Assembly (NCBI GenBank): GCA_028455995.1
Contig: JABELC010000010.1
Span: 930,001-994,000, forward strand
Direction: 5' to 3'
Length of the DNA stretch: 64,000 bases
DNA from: Scleromitrula shiraiana
Taxonomy: Eukaryota > Ascomycota > Leotiomycetes > Helotiales > Sclerotiniaceae
The translations under genes and the position numbers were made by a program. The notes under the pieces are model-generated. The model had not been told where the DNA came from, ran no database searches, and saw only the letters and a program-made list of their open reading frames with translations. Below are positions 48,220 to 58,009 of this stretch, in pieces. Each line of letters starts with the position of its first letter. Position 1 is the first letter of the stretch.

Positions 48220-48805
48220 CGGATCTGTCGTTTTTATGGGGCAGAATGATTGCGAATCTGAGGTACGAATAACGCATCGATGCTATTAATTTTGAAGTAA
48301 TGTAGTGCTTCACAATAGTAACATGAATAGGCTCCCAAGGAAAATCAAACAGAGCTCGCTATCGCTTGGGTGGCTTAGGCAAAGACTTGATTTAGTAGTA
48401 TATACTAGATGCAGAACAAACTCTCAAAATGCTGCAGTTCAAGGATATGGCCAAGCCATCGTTTAGATGCCGTTAAGGGAGAACAAAAACTGAGGAAGAA
48501 GAGTATTTGTTAAGCTTATCTTATGGTAACTGAGGGCAACATTTAATCGGATACGGATATATATATTATCCGAGTCCGACATCCTAAACCAAGAGTAGAA
48601 GGCTTGGAAGGACATCTCGCACTACCAATGTTACAACTCTATGCCAAATAGATGATTATCTAAGTTATTACGAACAAATAAATCTTCATGTGCAACAGCT
48701 TCATTTCATTGGAACTGTAGTCATCTTCATGACCTTCGGTAACATGCCGCCATCTATTAGTTCATATATCTACAACTACCTTGTTTCCTAGCCAAGCCAC
48801 AAATT
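48220..48805. other. Intergenic, no gene seen
   Basis: 586 bp upstream of the BTB-like gene and downstream of the P450. AT-rich, no coding signal. Confidence 0.55.
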
Positions 48806-50694
48806 TTACAATCTCAAATCCTGCACAAAAACCCTGACGCCCTTGGTCCCAGGTTTCGGCTTTGGCACAAAGCGATCCATATAGAAATCTACAGCTGAAC
48901 GATCCGTTTCAAACAGGGCTAAATCGAATTTCCTAAAAAGAGTTGCGATACCAATAAATAGTTCTGCGTATGCGAGTTGCATACCAACGCAAGAGCGTGT
49001 CCCACGCCCAAAAGCTACCATACTGTAATCATATACGGTTATTATTTTAAGAAGGCTGATGCCCGTGAAGGAACAGTTGGAAGTTGACTTACTAACGCGA
49101 CAACTTTCTGTTATCAGGTGCAACAGCATTGTCAAGCCATCGATCAGGTTGGTAAGAGTGACTATCGGGAAAAATCGCTTCGTCATGTGATACTGCGTAG
49201 TTGTCCATGCTCACAGTTGCACCTACGGGAATGACATATTTACCATACGGGAGCGCAACATCTGTTAGTGTTCTCGGTAGACGCTGGGATGTCCCGTATG
49301 ATAATCGAAGACCTGTTCACACTTGTTAAGGCAAGATTCGGACTAGATAATCAGCCGGTTGGGTTCGCTTACCTTCTTCGATGCAAGCGCTTAGAAATGG
49401 AAGCTGTGCGAGATCATCGTAGGGTGGGATTATAGATGGATCAGGAATAGCCTTATCTAACTCATCATGCAATCTTTGCAATATTGCGTCGTTGGAGATC
49501 AAATGGAAAGAAGTCACACTCAAAGCGCGCATTGTCGTTTCTATACCGGCCCCTGTAATACTGATTGCCTCATGTTGAAGCCTAGTAATCGAGACCTCAT
49601 CTGGAGGCAAATCAGAATCCAGAAGGGCGCTGAAGACAGTGTCTGATTTCTTTTCTTCCTTCATCATCCCCCGCTCTCGTGATCTAAAGATCTCTTGTAC
49701 TTGTTCCGTCATTTCCTAGTGTTTCAGGGTTAGTAGGAAGGATTATTCTATCATGTTCAGTGTAGTGTACCTGGTTGAATTGTAGGACGGATGTCATCTG
49801 TGGCTGCAAGGAAATGACTAGTTTGTCAGGGAGTAAGTTGATGAGTCGTGAGATAATAGGGAATTGTGTGATCATATGGACAGGCTCAAGCAGATCCATC
49901 ATTGCGGCCGTGAATGAGGCGCGGAAGTCCGGCTCCTCGATAAAATTATGGGTGCGTTCAAAGCAATAACCCACAATAATGTCTGAAGTCCAGCATCCCC
50001 ACATCTCATTCAAGTTTAAGACTCTCGAAACACCCCTGAAATCATTTTGGAGTCTTTCACAAACACGGTTCATCATGTTCTGAATGGAGGAGCTATGCTC
50101 GCTAATCTTGCGTCTTGAGAAGAAAGGACTCAAGGCTCCTCGACGCTTACGATGGATTGAATGCTTAGCTGTCGCAAAAGAGGACATTGGATTATTGAAG
50201 CGATGCTCTAGACTTGGAAGCTTGTCTGATGGTCTTCCATTGGAATAGAGAACCTCATAAAATGAGGAATCCTGTATGTGCAACTCATCTGGGGAAATAC
50301 GAATGATAGGCCCTGTCTCAACCCATTAGCACTCATCATTTGGTAATATGAAACAAATTCACCGTATTTTTGATGCCAGCCGGCATACACCCAAACAAAT
50401 TGGCCACCATCCCCATGTATAAGTTCATAGTAGATCTCTGTCCATTTTGTCAAGGCAGCTAAGCGAGGCCCTGGGAAGCCAGCCTGTCAGCATTTAATGA
50501 TATGTTAGCTCCATTGTCCTTGTTACTGCAGAGCGCCTCTGGAATGAAAGTTCGGAGTTATATGTTATACTGACCAGTGGGCTGAAGTAGAGTCGATAAA
50601 CTGCAGTTATTGCCACATACAAGACAACGAAGGCGGCAATGATCAGAGCTAACTTGGTGCCATCCAAATTTGCAGGTCGATATCGTTCCATCAT
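48806..50694 (-). CDS. Cytochrome P450 monooxygenase (secondary-metabolism type)
   Basis: Six exons: 50694-50575, 50483-50363, 50312-49771, 49715-49373, 49312-49093, 49022-48806 (520 aa). An N-terminal membrane anchor (LALIIAAFVVLYVAITAVYRL) is followed by the proline-rich hinge AGFPGPRLAAL. The I-helix reads SITGAGIETTMRAL, the K-helix ExxR is EGLR, the PERF-like motif is YQPDRWL and the haem loop is FGRGTRSCVGMQLA with the thiolate Cys. All catalytic elements are intact. The arrangement resembles ascomycete P450s of trichodiene-oxygenase-like and polyketide-tailoring groups, but the family cannot be assigned by eye. With the PKS, regulator and reductase nearby, it is a plausible tailoring oxidase. 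A 12-bp inverted repeat lies about 180-225 bp upstream of its start. Confidence 0.93.
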
Positions 50695-50875
50695 GAGCTC
50701 TCAAAAGATAAGACGGATAAAGCTATCCCAAGAGAATTCACCAAATAATTTGTGTTCCTTTTAAAGACAAAACCCTACCAATGCAGATTTGAATCATGTT
50801 GTAGGCAAGCTAAACGGCTATTTTGCTGCTTGGTAGAAAATACCCGTCACAGGTGGTCACCGAAGAGGTGCATCG

Positions 50876-50918
50876 AAACCACCCGATAGGACATTGTTGA
50901 ACATGGATCGGGTGGTTT
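50876..50918. promoter_or_regulatory. 12-bp perfect inverted repeat upstream of the P450
   Basis: AAACCACCCGAT at 50876-50887 and its exact complement ATCGGGTGGTTT at 50907-50918 are separated by 19 bp. The CCG/CGG triplets inside the arms are of the kind Zn2Cys6 dimers bind. The single-arm motif AAACCACCCGA occurs again at 56224-56234, 132 bp before the reductase gene. It is a candidate regulator site. Confidence 0.5.
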
Positions 50919-53764
50919 GAACCTACCGCTATACCGCCGTCATAATTAAGTAGAGAAGTAGCTGGTAGCCAGAGTGAGCATCGACTTGCCGCCAAGTCTT
51001 CCCTGAGAATCAAAGAGAAAGATGCGATGCGGATTTCTGAACCTCACTAGTATTGAAAGTTACCTTTGAAGATGATTAACTCCACACTGCATGGATCAGA
51101 TATCTAGGACCCGAAAACACATGCACATGCCGTGCTGACGGGGATGGTACAAACAGGATTTCAAGCCCCCTTGCTAACATAATCCTTCGACTTTTGAAAG
51201 ATTTAAGCTGATGATTACGGCCAATCATAGCTGCGTAAATTTCTTCATTTATCCCAAGAACACACGTGTCTCCAACCTTGCATTTAATCGAGACTTGCTA
51301 CATCGGTCTCCACGTAGGGCCTCGGGACCGGTAAGAATCCTACGGCGGGGTGTTCCCTATGCTGAACAATGCTCGGCACATACTAAGATATATCGTAATC
51401 TGGAACACATCCTACTGGATATTCATTCTATTCAAGTCCAACATAATACGGGTACCACTTTGTAAGAATCGTTTGGTATTGAGGGTATTTGGGGTATTTA
51501 GAGTAGATCTATTCATCCTCGAACACCACTATTTTAGACAATTCTATGAATTTTGTATTGAACATAAAATTCTCATTTTCAAAAGCAAATGGTATGATGT
51601 ACTAGACTATAGTATGCAATAAACTTAATCATAACTAATACGGAGTAGAGTATATTTTCTAGAAGCTTATATTTCCTATATTAGTACTATTGCATAACAT
51701 GTACCCCACGTGGGATTCCCAAGGCATTTGCACGATATCACTCCGCCCTCCTAAAAGCCAGTGGGGTACGGATATTACCCTGTATGGATTGTTATCTCAG
51801 ATAAGATAGGGTGCCCAACACTGATTCTGGGGTTGATCGTGGGTCATACAAGGCTATGAGCATACACACGTTCTGAAGTTGACGCATCTACTGAACCCCG
51901 CTTCCCCAAGCTGGATGTCTTCCAACTACATATCTGAAACTTAGACCTCGAGCAATACCGACAAGGTGTATGGCTCCAGGGCTTTTCTTTCATAGAACGC
52001 AACCATGAGAAACTAGACTAGGTTAAGGTTCAGACCCTATAAAGCCTGTGGTAGTTTCTGTCGAGTATAGATAAACTTCCAGTTATTCAAAAAGTTTCAA
52101 CATTTCTGTTATTATATTTGTAGTGTGAACTATTGAGCATTGCTGAGTAAATATTGCCCCAAATGGACTAATCATCAACTGATGTAACTTGATACTACTT
52201 CTACTGTTAACATTCTGATGGGCTATGATATGATTCCCATGTATTCCATATTACTTGATAATCTATTATGAGCTAGGGATCTACGAAAAGCCACCACGAT
52301 GCTGCCCGGGGATTATAATGAAGATATGCACGGAACTTTCATACCACATCGGTGATGATATCAGTATCAGAAGAGTGAGTTATTTTGATTTCCATTTTGT
52401 ACAAATTTGTTCTCGTCGCTGTATGTAGCTCATGCAATGATTATATAGATCGAGAGGGAAAAGCGATGGCAGTTCTGACGGTGTAATGAATCCTCTTTTA
52501 CAACTGAATACCAACCTATTGAAACTCCCCCAGAAGAAAATAATCATAATTCAATGGGGGAGAATAAAAAAATACCAATTTCGAATGCTCCTCCTTGGGG
52601 AAAGAGAGGGGATATACAATCGATATACTGCTACTACCTCAAATCAGTTCTAGAGATGATCTGAAAAATATTAAGGAGTCATCATTGGAACATTTTAGTT
52701 CTAAGAAGAATACAAAAGGGAAAAAGTACAAAGATGTTTAGATCAAGAAAGGCTTATCTTGCCGAGAATTTGAGGAGTATGAGGGCTTTATTTGGTGAAG
52801 TTGTGTTCAACCTTCAAATTCGCAAATCTCTCGCTCGTATTCAACCATTCCTCTAGTAAATCTACTTAGAGGATTTGACATCATAGTCCAGAGTCCTTCG
52901 AACTGTCATGGTAAGTTGGGGTTAGCGTTACGAGCACTTTGTATTGCAATGCAGGGTGGGGTGATTCCGAACTCCACAGAAGAAGCCAAAATGTTGCATA
53001 TCCGTAAGAACTTTTGAGGCTGAGATGGGTATTTTGGCATTTTCCAGGTTTTAGGAACGACTTCAAGATTATTAGATTGGGACAAGTGCTTGGTTCAGCA
53101 ATAGGGGAACTCAAAGGCTGCCGAGTAAGCATCCCGTTAACGGGGGCTTGGGCCGAGAACCATCCTATCGTATCCTAACTACACATCAAGATTGGTATAA
53201 ATATTCAACAATTAAAACAGCTCCATTGATGACATTCTCATACAATAAACGACATAAGCGACGAAACTATTGCCCGCCTAGGTATATATCATTTGTGGAT
53301 TAGAGACAAATATCACGTCGTGACTTATTCTGTCTCGCCTACTTTTCCGCTGCAAGGCTTGCACGATACATGCCGATAAACGATACATGCCGATAAAGTA
53401 CGTGCACTCAAGCATCGCTATATGCTTAGTACTCACTCTGCAGATTCACACTTGGCAAGTACAGTCAATTTTACCCCCCACCACCTCCACATGCTACGGG
53501 CATGCCTGATATCTAGGAGAAAAGGCACAGAGCACAGAGTACAGAATGCACGTTCGATCCTAGACGAGCAAATTGAATGAAAGAATAAATAATTGGGATA
53601 AGTTTAGAGGTTTAACACGGCAAAATGAGACCATACTGCAACATTAGGATTTTGGGAATACATATACGTTGAAAATCATTGTCATATTTCGTAATTCCAT
53701 TGGTACACTCGATAATTGTTATCATAGTTGCATACCTAGCTGCAGTGCTTACTATGAATCCCTC

Positions 53765-54030
53765 ATATAAGGATTACCTTTAACACTATGTTCCCGGATC
53801 CCATCCACTTTTGTCTGTTTAAGGATAATCTCAATATAAAAATATAAGGATTATCTGTAGGACTTTGCCTCGTTTTGTATAGATAATCCAGGAGTATGTT
53901 GCTTTCGGTATAATTGTTGTCTATTTAGGGTACCTTTTACCCAATCTAGCTTAGTAATATTTCATATCTTACTTAGTCATCTTTCTTCTTAGGGATAACC
54001 TCCCCATGAGAATATAAATCCAGGGCTGAA
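53765..54030. repeat. Repeated GGATWA / AATATAAA elements before the regulator
   Basis: Diverged elements of the form (A)AGGATAATCT...AATATAAA recur: GGATTACC near 53771, GGATAATCTC near 53823, GGATTATCTG near 53848, GATAATCC near 53883 and GGATAACCTCC near 53993, the second and last each followed within 20 bp by AATATAAA. They lie within 360 bp of the regulator's start codon. They may be GATA-factor sites or remnants of a short tandem duplication. Confidence 0.4.
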
Positions 54031-54121
54031 TGTGATATCTATGGCGGGGTCTCACTATATCTCGATGTAACAGTTGATGGTGATATCTACACTGAGATAT
54101 AGATTTATCTTGATTTTCGAA

Positions 54122-55636
54122 ATGCAGTCCAAACAACATCCAGAACAGTCAACAATTACCCCCTCTTCAGCTATGGATATAACAACAGATACAGTTGCAC
54201 GTCCAGCAACTGAGTCGACTCAGTCGACTACACATCAATCTGGACCAGTTTCTACTGAGCAAAGACTTCGAGGGTCTTGCGACCGTTGCCAAGAGGCGAA
54301 ATTAAAATGTTCCCGCGACCAACCAACGTGCGCTCGTTGCGCCTCTCATAAAGTGAACTGTGTTTACAGCCTGTATCGCCGTGTCGGCAGACCGCGGAAA
54401 ACCTCTCAAGCAGTCACACAATTACAGACACAATCGCAGACTCAGGCGCAGATGCCGACGCAGCATTCAAGTACTGACTATGCTGATCCGAGTACAACCA
54501 ACCCTCCAAGAAAGGCGCCAGAAGTCCCCACAATGTCTAGCACAATACCTACCTCCAGTCCCACAAATCAATCTAACACACATAAAGAAATGGGCGCAAA
54601 CGAACAGTGCAACTCGAATAATTTACCTTTTAATTTTAATAGCAATCGCGATAACTATGATTGGGGAATGGCAATACAAGACATCGGCTCTCCGACAGCC
54701 ATGTTCCTTGACACATTTGATATTGGCCCCGAGATCCTACAGGCAGAAAACCTAGGTAGTCTTAACGCAAATGACATATCGTTAAATCCCCAGTCGCTTA
54801 TACTTCAAAACATTTCTTCGGTTCCGGAATTCTCTTTCGCCTCGACTTTCAACAACAATGATGATGTTAGGCAAGTTATGGAGCAAGACTCATTACCAAG
54901 TCTATCATCTGGGGATAGTATTGGGAGTTCTCCAGGAACGGACTTTTTAATGTCAGATGTCCGACAGAACGTTAATCACACGGGCTCAGATTCTGTATCT
55001 TATTCATCAATGCTTGCGTCAATACCAAGAGGACGAGGCTCAATGTGTCAGAAACAATGCATTGATATTGTTAGCAGACAACTAGGTGCATTGTCTTCTC
55101 AACAGTCTAATCAGAGCATAACCATGGATACCATGCTGTCAATGGAGAAAGCAATCATTCCTATTCATCAAGCGGTGGGTTCATGTACAGCATGCGCCAA
55201 TAATCTTCTAGTCACGCTTCTCTTGGCAATGCTTGTTGAGCAGACAGTGGTACTGTTTGAGAAACTGTCAGATTGTCGACATCTATCCTCCAATGAACCA
55301 TTCGACTCAGCACGTATGCTCGATATTGAATGGTCTCTGAAGATGAATGGTGGCTTTGATGGTCGCATGGGTAGTGGGGAAATTACAACAAAGAGTGCAT
55401 TGCTGCTAGGGAAATATGAAGTAGATAACGCTGACAAATCCAAATTCTTGATGAAGGTTGTCAAAATGAGGCTCAACCGAACAGCTAGACTTTTGCTGGA
55501 TCTGCAGGAGCGCGTGAACAACAGTTCATTAATGGATTGTAATGCTCTTGCAGCACAGTCAATAGCCGAGAATGCATACAGCAGGACAGAAGTATTGTTA
55601 GGGATGCTAGAGATGTGGAAAGTGCCACAACGATGA
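54122..55636 (+). CDS. Zn2Cys6 transcription factor, AflR-like
   Basis: Single exon, 504 aa from the ATG at 54122; an in-frame ATG at 54077 would add 15 residues. The zinc cluster has cysteines at 53, 56, 63, 70, 73 and 80 (C-x2-C-x6-C-x6-C-x2-C-x6-C), framed by GSCDRCQEAKLKCSRDQP and followed by the basic linker YRRVGRPRK. The middle is Gln/Ser/Thr/Asn-rich and probably disordered, as in activation domains. The C-terminal 180 residues resemble the AflR-type regulatory domain: ALLLGKYEVDNADKSKFLM, then VKMRLNRTARLLLDL and TEVLLGMLEMW. This architecture belongs to pathway-specific activators of polyketide clusters. It lies 730 bp before the reductase gene on the same strand and is the natural candidate to control the P450, the reductase and the PKS. 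Confidence 0.9.
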   Translation: MQSKQHPEQSTITPSSAMDITTDTVARPATESTQSTTHQSGPVSTEQRLRGSCDRCQEAKLKCSRDQPTCARCASHKVNCVYSLYRRVGRPRKTSQAVTQLQTQSQTQAQMPTQHSSTDYADPSTTNPPRKAPEVPTMSSTIPTSSPTNQSNTHKEMGANEQCNSNNLPFNFNSNRDNYDWGMAIQDIGSPTAMFLDTFDIGPEILQAENLGSLNANDISLNPQSLILQNISSVPEFSFASTFNNNDDVRQVMEQDSLPSLSSGDSIGSSPGTDFLMSDVRQNVNHTGSDSVSYSSMLASIPRGRGSMCQKQCIDIVSRQLGALSSQQSNQSITMDTMLSMEKAIIPIHQAVGSCTACANNLLVTLLLAMLVEQTVVLFEKLSDCRHLSSNEPFDSARMLDIEWSLKMNGGFDGRMGSGEITTKSALLLGKYEVDNADKSKFLMKVVKMRLNRTARLLLDLQERVNNSSLMDCNALAAQSIAENAYSRTEVLLGMLEMWKVPQR

Positions 55637-56365
55637 ATTCCCTCCCGGTGCCGATTCAATCCAATCTGAAATTATTTGGGTGGATACAAAGATATCATGA
55701 TCCTCTGTGCTATTAGATATATGTGCATTCCCACTAGTCATTGACTCAAGGCCCAAGTTTTGCGAAGAGTCTACCTGCTTAATCATTCAAGGTTCAAACG
55801 GACTTTCACCCTCCTTACACCAAGATTGATCTGTTTATGGTGTTCTTGTTTGTACATTTTCTATAATTAGGGCAGGCATACTCAGATGTACTAGATTTCC
55901 TCGCAAGATAGCGAGATTAGATCTCTCTTTTTCTATGAAGTATGGGATGAAGTACCAAGCTTTGATTTAGGCCCTTGATTAGAGATAATCTAGCAATATT
56001 CCGTTTAAGCAACATATAATATTATCACTACTATCATACTGTATAGCCTCTATTTCATAATGGAATATGAATCATTCAAACGAATCTTGAATTGCTTGTA
56101 GTCAGCATTTGTTGGCTGCTTTCCTTGGCCCCTTCACCCACCCTCGCCCCACGTCAAAAATACTTCCCGTACGTTCAAATCTGACTGTGTTTATACGTAA
56201 CTACCCGGCGAGTTAGCTCACTTAAACCACCCGAAGTGCGAGCTATGAACTTCTGCTACATCATAGGGGCAGCTAGAAACGCCAATTTGACTTATCTGAT
56301 GGCTGTCAACTGCAGTTTTCAATTGTTTTGGAACACAAAACACTCTTTACCAAGACTGTTGCACA
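55637..56365. other. Intergenic between regulator and reductase
   Basis: 729 bp containing the regulator 3' region and the reductase promoter. AAACCACCCGA occurs at 56224-56234. No gene is seen. Confidence 0.6.
56224..56234 (+). promoter_or_regulatory. AAACCACCCGA motif upstream of the reductase
   Basis: An 11-bp match to the arm of the inverted repeat in the P450 promoter, lying 132 bp before the start codon. Only a single arm is present here. The same string also occurs at 33478, outside the putative cluster, so specificity is uncertain. Confidence 0.4.
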
Positions 56366-57473
56366 ATGGCGCCCATCAAGTCTATGATTTTCAAAGAGGT
56401 ACATGAAGGTGTTACCGTTGCTGGGAAAGACATAGATGTCGAAACCACAGAATTTGATCTTGAACAGGTATGCGTCTCTGATAAAGACTTGTATCCTCCT
56501 TATAGCATTGCTGACATCGAAATTGCAGTCCCTCGAACCAGACAACATCATTGTCCAGGTGCTATACTCCTCCTTTGATCCCTTCATGCGCGGTCGCATG
56601 CGCGCAAAAACCGTATTTCCACCTTACAAGCTCAACAACCCCATTCCCGCCCTCTCCATCGCATCAATATTCCAGTCTTCTAACCCGAATTTTCCAGTCG
56701 GAGAACTATTTCGCGGTACCCTTCCCATTTCTCAGTATGTTCATCTTAACCCCGATGAAATCAAAGCCGCCCAGTTCGAGATGATCAGAAATCCCCACAA
56801 CCTCGAACCCTCTATCTTCCTTGGTGCCCTCGGCATGCCTGGTATCGCCGCCTATGCATCCCTTCATGATATTGGTAAACCTAAAGCGGGTGAGACATTA
56901 TTCGTCACTGCCGCGGCCGGTGCAGTCGGTCACATTGTCGGTCAACTTGCCAAACTTCAAGGATGTCACGTAATTGGTAGCGCTGGGTCAGAAAAAAAAG
57001 TCGCCTGGCTCACTGAAACACTCGGTTTTGATGGTGCATTCAACTATAAAACCGAGCCTGCTACTGCAGCCCTTACACGTCTCGCCCCAGGTGGCATCGA
57101 TATTTATTTTGATAATACTGGCGGCGAACAGCTCGACGCAGCACTTTATGCCATGAAACCATTCGGAAGGGTTGTTGGATGTGGAATGATGAGTTTGTAC
57201 AATAGAGATCAGAGTAAACCACCAGGAAGTGGCGGCATTCAAGGAATGTTTAATTTGGTCATGAAAAGATTAACCATGAAGGGGTTCATCGTATCTGATC
57301 CAGAGATGGGTCCAAAATATGCGTCCAGATTTGATGAAGAGGTGCCGAAGTTGATATTAGAAGGGAAGCTGAAGGCTGAAACGACATTGAGTTTGGGGGT
57401 TGAAGAGGGACCAGAGGGGTTCGTGGGGATGCTACTGGGCAAAAGTTTTGGCAAAGCAGTGTTGAAACTTTAG
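56366..57473 (+). CDS. MDR-family NADP-dependent double-bond reductase (PTGR/LTB4DH-like)
   Basis: Two exons: 56366-56467 and 56529-57473 (348 aa). The N-terminal catalytic half includes SSFDPFMRGRM, the standard substrate-side motif of the leukotriene B4 12-hydroxydehydrogenase/prostaglandin reductase branch. The cofactor fold is intact: AAAGAVGHIVGQLAKLQG with GxxGxxG-type spacing, then VIGSAGSEKKVAWL, FNYKTE, and DIYFDNTGGEQLDAAL. No zinc-binding cysteines are present. These enzymes reduce alpha,beta-unsaturated ketones or aldehydes with NADPH. It converges on the PKS gene with 536 bp between the stop codons. The PKS has a decayed enoyl-reductase domain, so this protein could supply that step in trans; it is not, however, of the LovC family that usually does so. 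A detoxification role is the main alternative. Confidence 0.92.
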
Positions 57474-58009
57474 ACTAGGCTGGGAGGAATTCAATTAGTT
57501 TTAGCTGTATGCAAATAGTACGACCTATATAGCCTAAGTTGAATGTAAATCGTCGGGGTAATTTCTATGACTGTTATCTCCACGAGCTAAATATCTCACG
57601 ATAATCGATTACTTACCCCTCATTTTTTTTCTCGCAATTAGCATCAAGATTAGTTATTTACACTACTAAAGCCGACTTACACAGCGGTCTATTGCAGCCT
57701 TCACCGCGTGATGGTATTTCTCAGATTGGGTAATGATTTGACTACAGTATTAATCCCATGCAACTTACTTCGCACAAACATTATTCAGACCTCAGTAGTA
57801 AAACGAAACGCAGATCTAATAATCTGCAATTCCCAGCAACTGAATGGAAGACTATATCCGAAGTTCCCTCTTGAGCTAATGCATTATCATCAACGATATA
57901 TATATATATATCTACGCAACAATGAGAAAGACAAATAAACCCATGATAAATTGATTGCACATAGAAAAAAGGCCAAAGACTTCAATCTAATCTAATACTA
58001 CCACCTCGT
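57474..58009. other. Convergent spacer between reductase and PKS
   Basis: 536 bp with a TA run near 57896-57912. No gene seen. Confidence 0.6.

Larger units (their letters stand above)
50695..54121. other. Gene-free stretch of 3.4 kb in the accessory region
   Basis: No coding region is supported between the P450 start and the regulator start, which diverge. It contains the inverted repeat at 50876-50918, a CCCCACGTGGG palindrome near 51703-51713, and several GGATAA/GGATTA motifs at about 53767-54000 just before the regulator. The open frame at 52881-53132 (minus) is not protein-like. It could hold diverged transposon relics, but none is recognisable. Confidence 0.55.

Noticed and set aside
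50880..50935. Possible tRNA B-box (GGTTCAAACC on the minus strand)
   Set aside because: No A-box, acceptor stem or anticodon arm could be placed around it; it is part of the inverted repeat.
52881..53132. 83-residue minus-strand open frame in the gap before the regulator
   Set aside because: No motif, no start context, and no extension by splicing; treated as chance.
54360..54755. 131-residue open frame inside the Zn2Cys6 regulator gene
   Set aside because: It is a +1 shadow of the regulator, generated by its Gln/Thr-rich codons; the main frame has the complete zinc cluster and C-terminal domain.
56306..56599. Minus-strand open frame over the reductase start
   Set aside because: Antisense shadow of exon 1 and the intron of the reductase; no protein-like content.
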